A DNA stretch of 64,000 nt from Hydractinia symbiolongicarpus (GCF_029227915.1 NC_079880.1:8955501-9019500), one strand, 5' to 3'. Counted from the first letter of the stretch, positions 21,198-34,360 are shown. The notes: generated by a model from the sequence alone, not told the origin. Numbers and translations: made by a program.

Positions 21198-22150
21198 CAG
21201 CATACTCTCGATAAGTGAGACACCGGATAACTAGGACGCCCGCTATGTAGCACACTTTGTGGGACATGCAATGGAATGACTTCATATTTTTTTTCTTGAA
21301 ACAGAAGACATTGCATTGATTTTAATCAAAAACTTGTCAACAAATCTATTCTAGACACATTGCTTGTTTCTTCAATGCAATGAAGATGCTGGTGTTGGTT
21401 TGGGATGAGGTAACAGAGAAAACCGTTCAAAAATGCTTCAAAAGAGCTGGATTTAATGAGATCGATGAAAACACCTTATCATCCGACGATTCGTTTCGCG
21501 CGCTAAATGATACCATCCCTCAACTGAGCAGATTGGATGTAAATTTCAAAGATTTGTCTGCTAAAGATGTCGCCTCTTTTGATGACGCAGTTCCTGTAAC
21601 TCAAGGTTTGATGTCCGATGAAGAGATCTTGTCGGATATTCTGGGAAATGAGGTCGAGGAAATGGAAGACGAGGAGGGTAATGGTCAAGATGGAGCTAGC
21701 CCTTTGGAGAAACCAACCACAAGATGGAGCTAGCCCTTTGGAGAAACCAACCACAATTACACGATGCCTTGATGAACTACTCCATGATGATTGACACGAC
21801 CGAACTGAAAGCACTTACGATCAAAGTTTCTAGAATTGTCGAAAAGGAAGTAATAGCTGGTTCCATGCAAAGCAAATTGACAAAAAATTTTTCCGTTTAA
21901 TGTAGTGTAATCTTATGTTATATTGAATGGAATAGAAAAGTAAATGCAATTATCACCATTTCTTATTTATGAATTTAGCCTCAAAGTCCTCTTGTTCGCT
22001 AAGTTTTACAAAAAATCTCTCTATAACTAGGACAAGTTAAGCTTTTTTATGAAAACCCTACTTACAAGGAAATTCGGATAAGTAGGACGCCCACTAAGTA
22101 GTACACTTTTGTTCGGTCCCTTGAGTGTCCCACTTATCGAGAGTATACTG
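21198..22150 (+). mobile_element. pogo/Tigger-like DNA transposon, internally deleted
   Basis: Terminal inverted repeats of about 28 bp begin CAG(C/T)ATACTCTCGATAAG at the left end and recur as the reverse complement at the right end. Both are flanked by TA, the target site of the Tc1/mariner-pogo superfamily. Shared subterminal blocks (TAGGACGCCC, GTAG(C/T)ACACTTT) also mirror each other. Only the C-terminal end of a transposase remains inside, so the element has lost most of its coding region. Confidence 0.85.
21355..21900 (+). pseudogene. C-terminal remnant of CENP-B/Tigger-type transposase
   Basis: The frame 21380-21733 contains VWDEVTEKTVQKCFKRAGF, the hallmark just downstream of the DDE domain in Tigger/jerky/CENP-B transposases. 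An acidic tail follows. A 34-bp tandem duplication (first copy about 21689-21722) is not a multiple of three and shifts the frame. The frame used by the last conserved piece (ending QSKLTKNFSV before TAA at about 21900) is different. The catalytic domain and the DNA-binding N terminus are absent, so the protein is not functional. Confidence 0.8.
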
Positions 22151-23400
22151 TATTGACACCAAAATATAACTGAGACAACAAAAAAGTAACTTAAAAATAT
22201 TCGATATTCATAATTTATTCTTTAAAACCATTTTTTAAACAAGTATTCGGGTAAAATAGCTTTTTCGAATTCGCCAGCTACTATCTTCTAAAGTTTACAT
22301 AAAAACGTTGGCTTTAAAATGTTTTTGGAAGTGTTAATTACACATACTGAACCTATTGAGCAAATTTGAGAGCGTGTATGAGAAAGAAAAGATTATTAAA
22401 TATGAAGCCACCATGTGCGTTCGATTTGTTGTAGAGCGTTTCCGGACTGTATGTTTATCAAATCAAACGCCATTTCACTGCAATAAAATTTTCTCGTTCG
22501 AAGTTGTGTAAAAGAAACTCAAAACATGAAAAAATATGGTTGCTGATCATTACAGGTATTTATTTAGCCCAAATAAGTTTAGACAAAGGTTATAAAAACT
22601 TTTTCCAGCTCTCCTTTAGGCTCAAATAATATTAGAATGTTTTCATTGAATAGACAACTTCCAGAACAATTGACATGTGGGCTCATTTCCAGCAGGTAGA
22701 AAATATACACAACGGAACACAGAAGTCAAATAACGTCACTTAAAAACAAAATATTCATTTGAAAAACTTTCTTTGGATTTTTTGTTTTTCAGAAATATCT
22801 GAATGTATTTCAATAGCCAGCTTAACATATTTTCCTGCTTTTCTTATATACAAGTATACGTGCACATGTACAAAACTCAGCAAAGTTTTGTAAACAATAG
22901 CAAATCAGCTATACAAATTTGGCGCATGCATTCTATATGCTTCGATTACATTAAAACTCTCACCTAAATTTCTATAATTATCGTCTTTGTTATAATCGCT
23001 CGCGCATAGTATACCAATCATGAGCCCTAATTTTTATGAATAACCAATCCTCAATTCTTTGGGGCATAAACATGATGACGAAGAAAGATGAAACGACAAG
23101 AGCTAGAGTTACAACAACCATTTTGGATGTTGTGGTGTTAATGTTTAAAGGTCTCCCTTTGTTGTCACTTTGTCTTCTGCTTTTTATTTTTGTAATATTT
23201 GTTTTTATGTTTTACATGTTAAAACAAGCAAATCAATGTATAAATCTTAAGCAAACGAAATAGGAAGATTTTGGCTACAATCGTAGATTGTGAGGGAGTA
23301 TCCTAGCCAACTGTAATTATTGTTTCCTTTTGTGCCGCAATGGTTTTGGTACTTAAACAAAAGCTACTCACGGCTCTGAAAAAGATTTTAGCTAAACATG
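22151..23400. other. Intergenic sequence, no recognised gene
   Basis: AT-rich. A frame at 23036-23263 would encode 75 residues with one strongly hydrophobic stretch. It lacks other support and is not called. Confidence 0.4.
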
Positions 23401-24509
23401 ACAACAGTGGAGGCTGCAGTCTGTGTTTTTATGTAAACAGAAGTTGTGTGAATGTTATTATTTTTGAATACTACACCCAAAAGGCCCTACTGTTGTAAGC
23501 GCTCCAAACGGATTTGTTACATGAGGACGACTGGACTCTTTTGCTGTAGCAGGGTAAATATGTTGTATAGGCTGCTTTTTTTAGCTGAGGTTGGCAGACG
23601 TTAACATTGTTATCTCTGAAACAGATTTGCGATATACTGTGCGCCTTTACTACAGCGCTCGACCTATCCGTCATAATTTGATTAAATTCAAAACTGCTTC
23701 AGACCTTAAAACATTAACGTGCAGAATAGAATTACATCGACAATTATTGGGGTAATTCTGGTTCAACCATTTTGTCACATGTGCAGCTAATTTGCAATCT
23801 CGAACACATATTTTACACGAAGAAAATCATGCAACATAAGGCTCTGAATTATTCCATCTGTGTATCTGAATAATTCAGAAAAATAAGTTGCTGAATTATT
23901 CCATTTGTGTAAAACACAGTATGGTTTTATCTGAGCTCGCGATCGCGATCTCATCGTACAATTTTGATTTTTTTCGGTCCCGTAAATTTGGATTTCAATT
24001 TGTTTATGGCGTTTAATTTTTGGCCGGGGCGTCCACGAGATCACTAGAATATACATATAAGCAACCACGAGGCCACGAGGCCACGAGGACGGATTGGTTT
24101 TACATTGCTTTTACACACTTTTTCTTTTCCCAATCTTTTCTCATTTTCTTTGAAACACTTACTACACCTTAGCGTTCCACCTCTTCGTATTTCTTATGAT
24201 AGCTCCTCATCACAATTAGCTAGGAACGTAGATTTCGAGGCAGCATTCTGCTGAATCTAGCGAGTTAGCTATACCTAGCCGTATTTATTTCCATTCTTTT
24301 AAAGTTTTTATTTAGTTTTGTATATCAATATTCATTTTTATGTTGGGGTTATGGCTATCTAGCTCTCGCTTAAAAGCGAAAGTAGACAAACGTAGTTTTT
24401 AGGTAGCTACAACAAATTTCTTATTCATTAATTTTTATGATGCAAAATGTAGTTAGGTAACTACACATTTTATTACCGTCACGAAAACTTATTCCGTAAA
24501 GTAAATTTT
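23401..24509. other. Intergenic sequence with one diverged repeat relative
   Basis: The segment 23401-23470 (CTGTGTTTTTATGTAAACAG and flanks) resembles the ~135-bp repeat family at 24510. A duplicated 'GAATTATTCCATYTGTGTA' word sits at about 23846 and 23893. No gene recognised. Confidence 0.4.
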
Positions 24510-25080
24510 GTTAGCTGGGCAGAGTAACAATGGGCTGTTTCCTGTGTTTTTATTTAAACCGTTGTAATAAAGTTTTTTTTTAAAAGTAGTATTGCGCCTA
24601 TTACTCATGAGTGGCATGATTTACCTGTAATAAACCTTCACCTCGTGTTGACAACGGGCTGTTTTGTGTGGTTTTTTATTTAAGTTGTAATAAGTCTTTT
24701 TTAGGTAAAAGCTATTACGCCTATAGACATGTGTGACACAGTTTATCTGTAGTAAATGCTCATTCCAGTGTCAGTAATAATTTAATATCGTTTACTGAAA
24801 CTTGTTCTGCGAAAAAAGAAAATAATATTGAGTTTTTTTACTATTGACTACGTTAAAGGTTGTAAACTGTGTTAAAAGGATATTAAGCATAAATCGTGTG
24901 CAACATGGTTTACCTGTACAGCTCAGTCCAGTGTTAACGACGGGCTGTTTCCTGTGTTTCTGTTTAACCGAAGTTCCGTTAAAGTTTTTTTTGGTAAACG
25001 GTATTACACCTGCATAGATGTGCAACATTGTTTATTTGCACTATGCGCTCAGACTGAAATAAAATTCATTGTTGAACTTT
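24510..25080 (+). repeat. Degenerate tandem repeat, ~135-bp unit
   Basis: Units share the order: CAAYGGGCTGTTTCCTGTG, T-rich TTTAAACC/TTTAACCG, AAGTTTTTTTT, GGTAAA, TATTACGCCTA, TGTGCAACATGGTTTACCTGTA. At least three diverged copies are visible, starting near 24530, 24650 and 24935. Related sequence occurs at 25080-25330 and at 63560-64000. Confidence 0.65.
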
Positions 25081-26250
25081 CACCGGGAACATTCTCTGAA
25101 AAATAAAAAAGATCGGCAGACTGTTTTTGCTATGACCGGGTAGCAATGAGTTGTATTTTTTTTATTCTAGCTAAAGTTATATTTTAAAAAATACATTGCA
25201 ACCGAAACTCTAAAATGTTGTGGCCGCCCTACTAGATTCAGGACATACTACATACCTGTACTAAAATGCTCCACCTGAATATGTGTGGCTCTTTGCAGTT
25301 CTTATTAGGCGCTGCACTGGGTGTTAAATTTTGTCAAATTTATTTATCAGGTGCAAATGGTAACTTTGAAGAATGTCTATTGGCAATCAGATAAACTGGC
25401 CTGTCCATGATCTTTTAATGGTGCCTTTTTGATTATTGGTATTACGCCTACGCAAATGCAAGGGAGAGAATAAAATAGCCCTTTCTTCTGTTAATCTACT
25501 TGAACCTACAGCTGATGTACTTGGACCTGCAGATTACGGTTTACTACGAAAGTTGATAGATCATGAGAACGCAGAGAAATGGTTTATGGATAGGTTAGGA
25601 GTCTTCGAAATGAAATTGCTTTCTTTTATTTTATTTACATGCGGCATGCAGTGCTAGCATCCTCAAAAGGATGCGAGTTTGAGTGAAATCTTCCTACTGC
25701 ACTAAAAGTTAAAATACGTTTAACAGTCGTATGAACGAACAGAGCATAATGCTCCACACAGGTGGTTCGAGATGAATGCATTCTTGTTTTATGATTTTTT
25801 TTGACAATTTATGTAAGCTTGTAAACTATTGGTGAATATAATATTATATTTCACATGCATATGAAAACACTTCAGATAAATAACATCATCAAATTTTGTT
25901 GTTGTGTATTTATCGTTGTTTTGACAAAACAAGCATTCTTTGTTAGCACTCTCATGGATTACATTTTTTTGAAGAATTCTTGTAATTTAAATTTACTTCA
26001 AAACGCGATGTTAAAAAATATATCATCAAACTTTCGTGACTTTCTTCAGCCGGCCTAACCACGCAAGCTCGCCTCCTATAAACGCAAAAAATATCAGCCT
26101 GTCCAAACCCACCTAATATAAAGATATATTGAACCTGTAAGTGTTTTCTTATTTATCTGGAGATCACTATGATTTTCGTGTGACGAAGCTTGTTAGATGC
26201 AATTCTTTTGTTAGGATTTGGTTTTCGGTTGGGTTAAATGCAAAAAAAAA
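25081..26250. other. Intergenic sequence, no recognised gene
   Basis: The left 250 bp are distant relatives of the preceding repeat (GACCGGGTAGCAATGAG and GTGTGGCTC words). The short frames 25436-25657 and 25855-26058 show no domain. Confidence 0.4.
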
Positions 26251-27128
26251 CTACCGTAGGTTAATTAATTTTTCTGACTTCAACGAAATTTTATTATATG
26301 TGCGAAAATTCCTGGTATGGTCAATTTCGCGAAAATAAATCTTCGAAATTACTGGAATTGTATACTTGTTAAATTTAACTTGGCGAAACTTTTTTTTCTC
26401 TTGTTCTTCTCAGTAAATTTTCTTATAAAGCCTTGGGGGTGTTTATAGTCCCAGGCCTCTTGAATTGCCCAAATAAGGCATGATTTTAGCCCATCGGGTA
26501 CATGCATCAAATCCTTCAAAAATTTGATAAAAATAATCGTCGTCCTCAAATTAACAAGAAGCCGCAGCCGGTTTGAAATCACATATTGGGAATAAACATT
26601 TCAGACTACACATTCCTGCAAAGAATATGTCGATATAATACCGTTCTAGATATTAATAAAAAAATAATAACCCGCAATTCCAGTTGCGTCACTTCCATAT
26701 TCGTAAATTTTGTATTTGAGAAGGGCGGGATAAAACTCAAACCAAATTGTTTATAAAACTAGTTAGAACATGGTGTGTCAAAAGAAGAAAAAACCCAGCC
26801 TTACCCTGTGTAGGACCCGTTTATACGCGAGAAAATAGTACAGAATTTTTTTATCCAGTAAAATGAACAATAACAATGAGTCGAATCCGGTGTGATGAAA
26901 ATGTCCTGAAAACCACCGCGAAGAAAGGGTAAATCAATATATCACACTTCTCCGTAGGTGTGATTTAATTAAAATTGCGAATAATACTAAACTTGTAAAA
27001 ATAAGTCCTCGCAAAAAATGTTTTATTTGCAAAATTTATCTGCTGATTCGCGAAAATTAATCTTCGTCAAATTATGATTTTGGACATCGCGAAAATAAGT
27101 CTTTGAAAAATTAATCAGCTTAAGGTAG
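26251..27128. mobile_element. Candidate DNA transposon/MITE with ~23-bp terminal inverted repeats
   Basis: The left end CTACCGTAGGTTAATTAATT and the reverse complement of the right end (CTACCTTAAGCTGATTAATT) match at most positions. Subterminal TCGCGAAAATAA and TCTTCG words occur on both sides (near 26328 and at 27050-27110). No transposase frame and no clear target-site duplication were found. The interior may contain a second insertion. Confidence 0.5.
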
Positions 27129-27153
27129 ATTTTTTATACATATTTAAGTGATA

Positions 27154-27252
27154 CCTGGGCCAAATTTGTCCCGAGCGCCTTTTTTCCTTTTTTTACTGGA
27201 CGGCGACACAAAAGCAAAAAAGAAAAAAGGCGCTGGGGACAAGTTTGGTCCC
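27154..27252. repeat. ~100-bp foldback element
   Basis: GGGCCAAATTTGTCCCGAGC followed by GCCTTTTTTCC on the left pairs with the reverse complement on the right, which ends GGACAAGTTTGGTCCC. The arms are about 33 bp and the loop about 30 bp. Confidence 0.75.
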
Positions 27253-28732
27253 TGGGCGACGTCATTAATGTTCTGTTCAATAAAATATAAAAGTTATAAT
27301 TTTAATGGTTTGAAAATTGGGCTAAAATATCGTTTTCCCAAACGTTGTCTTAAACTGCAAACTACGAAAAATGTCCTTAAAATGTGGAAAATTATACCGT
27401 CAATGGACTATATAACTTTCTTAAGCTGACTAGGAAACTCTCACGAGTATAATTTTTTTCCTTACTCTCAGGAAAATAATTTCATAAGTACCTCCTGGAA
27501 AGAGAGCCCACTCCATCCACCTTAAAAATAGGCAAATATTTAAACCTTTAGTCAACACGAGCAAATGAGAAAGTGCTGTAAATCATTATTATTTTTGTTC
27601 ATATTTTTGAACGTGTTCGAGGTATTTTCACAACCACTTTGTTGTCCAGCGCAAAGTTAACGAATGACAGCAGCCCCTGTTACATCGCTTTTGACTAATG
27701 TTTGTCTATACAGCGCTCCTCCTTAGCACTTCACCAATGCCCATAGACCTTGTATTGTAAGGGTAGAAGCTTCATGGGATAATTCTATGCACATGATTTT
27801 GGTCAGAAGAGCAATAGTATTACTCGAGATCTTTGCCGTATGAGACGCACGATCTTTATAACAGCATCCTTCTCCAGCGTCAAGCTTCGGTGGCTCTGCG
27901 GCACCTTGGGTTTTGACTGCAGCCTTTTCTGCGTCAATGTTATCCTAGGTCTTTTGATGAATAATTTCATACAAAATGTAAATTCCCTTGTAAAAGGAAG
28001 TCGTGAAGATTATAATTTGGATCCGGATGCTTTTCCAATATATTTCATTATTTCATCGCGCATTTGCAAAACACCCCAAGAACTAAATAGTAAAATCTTA
28101 TAAGATGGCGAAGAAAACAATTTTAAAGAGGTAACAATTACATCTCATAAAATATATTCTAATACTAGATTCCTTGACCTCAACTCGCTTATCATTTTTC
28201 TTCATCCTTCGTGAAACTAAACGCTAAGGATTGCATTTAAAAAAAACAACTTTAATCAATTTATATTATCATTATCGCTATGTTCTTTTACAACTAAAGG
28301 AAGAGGTCAAAGAAAAAGAGAAAGATATCTCCATCCTCATTCCCGTCCTTATCTTCGTCTGATGACTCACACAGGAAAGACATGGACGCCAACCTACTCA
28401 AAAAGCAATTTAGATTTGTTCCAAAAGGATAGGAAAATAAATGGCAACTACCATTCAGATCAATAGCAATACATCATTTTGTGTGTGTGCGTGTGTGTGT
28501 GCATTAGTGTGTATCTTTTTCGTCAAAGAGAGTTACAAGTTCGTTTATACATACATGTTCGTATCGTTTAAAAGTAAATGGAAAATATATACATAACATC
28601 AGCTAGTATATTAAGGATCTTAAACCATACGAAGAAAAAGACTGACTGGAGCTTGCAGAAAGCAATTTTGTCATCACCAAGCCCCATTAAAAGGTTCGTT
28701 AGAGTAGAGAGTTATTATTCCTTGTTGTTTAA
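27253..28732. other. Intergenic sequence with a GC-richer minus-strand open segment
   Basis: At 27725-27955 the composition is clearly less AT-rich. The minus strand is open for about 75 codons (includes AAVKTQGAAEPPKLDAGEG), with no ATG near its start and no recognised family. It could be an exon remnant or pseudogene. A (GT)n microsatellite lies at 28480-28512. Nothing else recognised. Confidence 0.35.
28480..28512. repeat. (TG)n microsatellite
   Basis: An interrupted TG run (TGTGTGTGCGTGTGTGTGTG). Confidence 0.85.
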
Positions 28733-30130
28733 AAGAAAGTAACTTCGCTTTCAAAATTCGCAATAAAATTTTTCTCAAACTCACATAATGATGTTAACTT
28801 TTTTAAATGTCTGTCTAAAAAGTTATTCCATAGACGTGGTCCTCTTATAGATATAGCAAAACTAGTTCGCTGCGTAACAATTTTTGGCTGCCTTAGATTA
28901 TTTCACGAAATGTAGTCGGAAAATTGTGATTTATTTGCTCAAAACTATTGTGGAATGTTTGCGGTGCTAACTTATTTTTAAGTTTAAACATAAAGATTAA
29001 GTGTTGATAGATAATTAATATAAACGTTAAGCGCCTTTAAATCTTTCATTAAATGCCTTGAGTAAGTGCCAATTACTCCAAGAAACTTACCTTCTGTTTC
29101 CCTTTTAATTTCTATATTGTTTATTGCTAATTTTGGTAGTTCCCTTCTTTTAAATTTGCGAAAAAAGTGTATTTCGTTTTTTTCATATTTGAAGACAATT
29201 TGCTTACACGGAACCACTCTTTTATATCGATAAGTTCCGTATTTACGGAATCGAACAAATCCTTTATGTTGCTATGAGAGTAAAATAAATTGGTGTCATC
29301 ATTTACGTATATTAAAAGCAAAAGTGGGCCTAATATCGAGCCTTGAGGTACTCCACAAAGTATGTGTTCATAGTCAGTTTTACCTTTTTCATAGCTTATA
29401 AACTGTTTTCTTTGAGAGAGATAACTACGAAACCAATTGAGTGATATGTTTTTCATACCACAAGATTGGAGTTTTTTATTAGAATTTCATGATCTACGGT
29501 GTCAAAGGCTTTTGATAAATCTATGAATACACCTATGGTATATTTATTTTCATTAAATGACTGGAGTATTTGGTCAACAAGTTGGACAATTGCATGTTCA
29601 GTAGCATGTGCATGTTGAAATCCAAACTGTTTTTCATATAAAATGTTATGCTCTAAAAGAAATTTATATAATCTATTGTACATGATTCGTTCAAGTAATT
29701 TTGAGAAACAGGGCAGTACGGATATTGGTCTAAAGTTTGTTGGTAACGAGTCGTCTCCAGTTTTAAAAATTAGAGATGCTCGTGCTATTTTTAGATGCTC
29801 GGGAAAAATACCTTCTTTTTAGAGATATCGAAAAACGTGTTTTAGTGGTTCAAATAGCTGATCTTGACAGTTCTTAACTACATTTGAACTGATATCATCA
29901 TATCCTGGACTTTTGTTAATTTTAAGAGAGAGGAAAGCATCAGTTATTTATTTATCAGTCAATGTTTCTTGCTTCATGTTTTCTTCATTTCTGTTTATAT
30001 ACGCGTCAAATTTTCGCTGCGTGTTTTGATCCGACAAATCAAAGAAGAATTTATTGAAAATTTCAGCTCTTCTTTTAACGTCTGTTATTTCTTCTTGACG
30101 AATATATTTCTGAGAATAATGTGAAAGAAA
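28733..30130 (-). mobile_element. 5'-truncated, decayed non-LTR retrotransposon (LINE; jockey/CR1-like)
   Basis: Read on the minus strand, the order is a FNKFFF linker (about 30065), the reverse transcriptase fingers (INKSPGYDDISS, then NFRPISVLPCFSKLLERI), the palm, and a C-terminal stretch with IRGPRLWNNFL typical of CR1/jockey-type ORF2 ends. The endonuclease domain is missing, consistent with 5' truncation. In-frame stops and frameshifts show that the copy is dead. Confidence 0.85.
28984..30120 (-). pseudogene. Broken reverse transcriptase of the LINE
   Basis: Three frames carry consecutive parts. At 29453-29683 are FGFQHAHATEHAI and VFIDLSKAFDTVDH (motif A, Asp retained). At 29127-29456 are CGVPQGSILGPLLLLIYVND (motif B region) and then TNLFYS. 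The catalytic FADDT box of motif C is collapsed to a single short D-D-T stretch, apparently by deletion. Stops are present upstream at about 29820 and 29950. The protein is described only as a relic. Confidence 0.85.
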
Positions 30131-33100
30131 AGCTACGGTTGGAGAATACTGTCCCGTAGAACTTATATACGATTTTGTGAAGAATCTCTTGCAGGACGAA
30201 AGTGCTTGTCACGCATGGGATTCATGGAAGCGCATGCAACAAACGTTACAGACATCATCTGGTCATTTTCAAAAATGTGAAAGAAACTTGTCGATATAGT
30301 CAATAATAAGATAAAATTCGGTGAACGTTCCTGCTAAACAAATTCTACAGTATGCCAAACAGTGTGGGATAGTTTATGGATCAAGCATCGCATGGTAAAT
30401 CCTATTTACCACAGTTAAATCTTCTACAAACATTAAAGATGTGTAAAGGCAATGTTGAGAAAATTCCACTTTTCTACATCATATACTATGAAAACGGAGA
30501 AATCAAGAAAACGAACTCCTAAATTTTTGCACCAAAACTCAGCACCTGAAAAGAAACCCCTTACGTCATGACCCTTTCAAGCAAATTAAACAACCTGAAT
30601 AAGGGCGCGAATAAGGGCGTGAATAAGGGCGTGATTGAACTCAACCACAAACTCCAACCCTACGACAATGGCCAGCTTAGTTCCAGTTCAGATTAAAAAA
30701 AGCTTCTTACTTAACTAAGAATTTCGTACGTTCAACCAAAAAAGGTTCCACCGTTCAAGAAAGCATTTTCACTTATATTTCCCGAAAAAAAGGTCTGGAA
30801 AATATTCATCCTTTGGTAACAAATTTATTTACCTAGGTAGTTCCAACTGTGCTTCTAGAAAGGCGCTTAGTAAAATGTCCGGGATAAGTGGACAAAAATT
30901 ACCGAGGGCCAGGAAATGCTTAAGAAAAGTGCAATTTTAACGGTCTCGATAAAAATGTTCTCTATAGCAATAGAAAGTATTTAAAAGAAAATTAAATTAA
31001 TTCATTTCTTATCAATACTAGTAAAAACACTGTTTTTTGTTTGTTTTGTTCGTTTGTTTTTTAGGAAAAACAATTTAAAGAGCAGTTGCGTCATGCAGGT
31101 GTCAGCTAATTAGAAATACCCATTTTGTGTATGCAAATGTTTCGTTAATTGAAAAGCCCGCTAATTCCTTGCCTGCTTAGTTGTCGATGAGATTTGGACT
31201 ACAATTTGGTTGATGTGATGAAATTTGTCCATCAAACAAAGGTGACCACCGTCCGTTAGTTCTAGGAGAACTGCAAACATAAGTATCCATCCTGCTAGTT
31301 TATTACAGGTACTGCCATATCCGTTTTATACCCAACTTGATTGCCCAATTTGGGTCTGATATAAGTAACACTAACTTCAATAATATTAGCTGGTTGGCTG
31401 GATTTGTTTTTTCTGCTTTGACAGCTCTTAAATATTGTTTTATCTTCGCTGGTTGAGGATATTTATCACGTTTTACTGACTTATAAGAAGAAGTTCTTCG
31501 CAAATACATTATCAGCTTTAACGGCATTTAGTCCATTTTTAACAAAAAGGTGTTAATACATTACTTTTAATACAATTCGACCCAAGTCGTCGTACATTTA
31601 ATAACATACGTAATGTAATGTACGTTTAATAACACATTTGAAAAGTGCATTTCCGCAGGGTACAGGGTAAATGGTTCAAGGTACTTGTCTGTCTTCTATC
31701 AAATGATACAATAATTTTTACAGTCTCTCGACAGTTTCTACTCTCATTTAATTTCGCCACAATCGCGTACGTACGACGAGAAATTCGATATATTGAAATA
31801 ATTAGCATAACTAGCAGGATGAAGCTGGATTAAACGCTTAGTAAAGAGAACTGTGTCATACATCCAGACATGATGTAGTTTTTACAAGCATAAACTTGGG
31901 ATTAATAATCTGGAATCCGGATTATTAATCCTAATGAAAATCCGAAATTCTTTGGACTGCAATGAATCAACTGTCCTCAAGCGTGGTAAACATTTTATTT
32001 AGACCTTATTTAACTTATGTTAATCATAAAAATTAGCTTTATTGTTTTCTGAAGATGCATCCTTGCTAAAATTTATATGCTGTCAAAAATGATTTATCGG
32101 CCTTCCCGAAAACGGCTAAATTTACTACACAAGTCAAAATAATTGATAATGAACTAAACAAAATTTACCCATAAGTGAAAAATCATATGAAAACGTTTTA
32201 TTTAACTGGCCTAAAATCTGTTGCAAAAATTTGCCTTCGTTACATATGTCTTACATATGAATGAAGCATTTGCCAGGACAGATTGGTGCCTGAAGCCCTA
32301 TAAACTTGTGTTTAATGATAATATTTATATTGATCAGTTAAAGAACCACATAGACGTTCTCATTAAATCCAGATTTCGTATATATTAAAGGTAAATGTTG
32401 AACATCGCTTGTTCTCTTGTTGTTTAAAGCAGTCAATCAAAACGCACGAAGTCAAGAAAGCATGTGGAAGGAAATGCTTTCCGACTTCACGTGTAAGACA
32501 AATTCTGAAGAGCCCAAAAGGTTGGGAACTGTCAGCAGATAAACAACATATTTTATTTGAACAAGATGAGAGTTAATGTAGTTTCTTTTCAGATTATCTT
32601 TTGGTTCAAAAATTTGCAATTTACTGCCTTAAAATCGGACTTAAACAATGATGGACAAAATATAAAAAAACAGGACGGCTTATTTTAAATTTTGTAGCTG
32701 ATTTTATTGGCTACTTACTTCTATATTAAAGTCGTGTATTTTGAACTTGCGAAGTTCGCTTGTCACTTGTCAATGATTACAGTGGACTTAGGACTTAGAA
32801 CTGAGGAAGGCCTACTTTTGCGCACATATGACTGTCCCAATCCTAAATGCGATTAATTTTAAATTTTCGATAATGCCACAAAAAAATTTTTTATTTATGT
32901 TTCTTTAAAATATGCTTTTCGACATCAATGCTTAGTTGTTAGTTAAATCCATACTCTTAAAAACATGCTATTTATTAATGACGTCCTTCCCTAGCAAATT
33001 TTAAACGCTTTCTACCTGACCTATATGTTCACAAAAGTAGCGACTCCACAGTCTGTATCTGCGAAGTATTGTTTAAAAAATGGCGAGAAAACTACCTTTG

Positions 33101-34355
33101 TTTCATTAACTTTGTCCTCGATTGTGGAAGTTATCAATTTATGACATAAGTTAGAGAGGATCGCAATATTGAACATACTTAATGCTATTTTGACGCAAAC
33201 TAAATGTTAATTGCTGTCAGTTTCCTTTGTTTTTGTTTTTCTGTTTTGTTTTGATTTTAATGATTTGATTTATTTTTGCAAATTTAGCCATTGATATATT
33301 TATAAACAGTTTCTTTTAAGATAAGGAAATAACAAACAAAGATTTCTTAAAAAAGACGCATCCAATTCTTTCTGCCCCTTCTGTTTCATTCAAACGCTCT
33401 GAGACTCTGCAACGTCTAATGAGGATCTCCCATACGTTAACAACGCCCTTTGTCCAATTCAGTACGTGTTTTTATCTACACACATCTTCAAGAGGAATTT
33501 CAACAACGTATACATGGAAAGCTATGAGACTACAATAGAAATATTTCCTTATAATATTTGATTCTTCCTGTTCGTTGTGGCATATTTAATAATTGACTCT
33601 GGCAAACCAATAATCACGTATCCCTTACTCTACGTCATTAAGTATCGTTTAAAAATAATGTTCATTTAAATATTCCGCTAACTACAGGTCACTGAGGTCA
33701 TACAGACAGACATGGAAAAATGGGTGTATTGATCATACAACTAAGAAAATTTTTGGTTGGATGATTATCATATATGGAACTTGTAAGACATAAGAAAGTT
33801 ACCTCTTTTGTTATAAGAATAGTGTACTTGATTATTTTTTAAGACAAAAATCATCCTGATATATTCTTACAATATTCATAACTGTTTATACTTCCTTCAA
33901 GTGTGCAGTAAAATATTGCAAGGCAGTATCTATAGAAAAAAATATATATTTTTGACAATTCGGAGTTCTAATGTTGTCGACGAACAATATCCATCACGTG
34001 CACGCAAAATTTGTGTATGTTTCCATTTAGGATGCAAGAAAACTTCAAGATGAACATAGTCTTAGGATATTCTCAACCTTTTTGTATAATTACGTCTTCA
34101 ATATTCCTATATAGTAAATTCTTATAAATAAATCGTGCAAACGAAAAACAACGAGTCATTGTTCTTCTTTTCAGATCACAATTTAAAACGTAAAAAGCAA
34201 AGGAAATTTAAAATTGCAAATAAAGTATTTCCTTACAAAATTTTTTATTTAAAGTCCAACGTGACACAGATATTTCTGAGACACCATAAACATTATGTTT
34301 TGTCTATTCGTTGTTGGTTTTTAAGTCAATTTGCTATTTTTTTGTCATAGTGACC
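30131..34355. other. 4.2 kb without recognised gene
   Basis: AT-rich intergenic DNA. Seen: three copies of a 12-bp AATAAGGGCGTG unit at about 30599-30634, and homopolymer runs near 33230. The short frames (31303-31527, 31626-31833, 34135-34350) have no support. Confidence 0.45.
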
Positions 34356-34360
34356 GTGAG

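Noticed and set aside
23036-23263. A 75-codon frame with one hydrophobic segment
   Set aside because: T-rich sequence produces hydrophobic stretches by chance. No signal peptide, homologue or splice context was seen.
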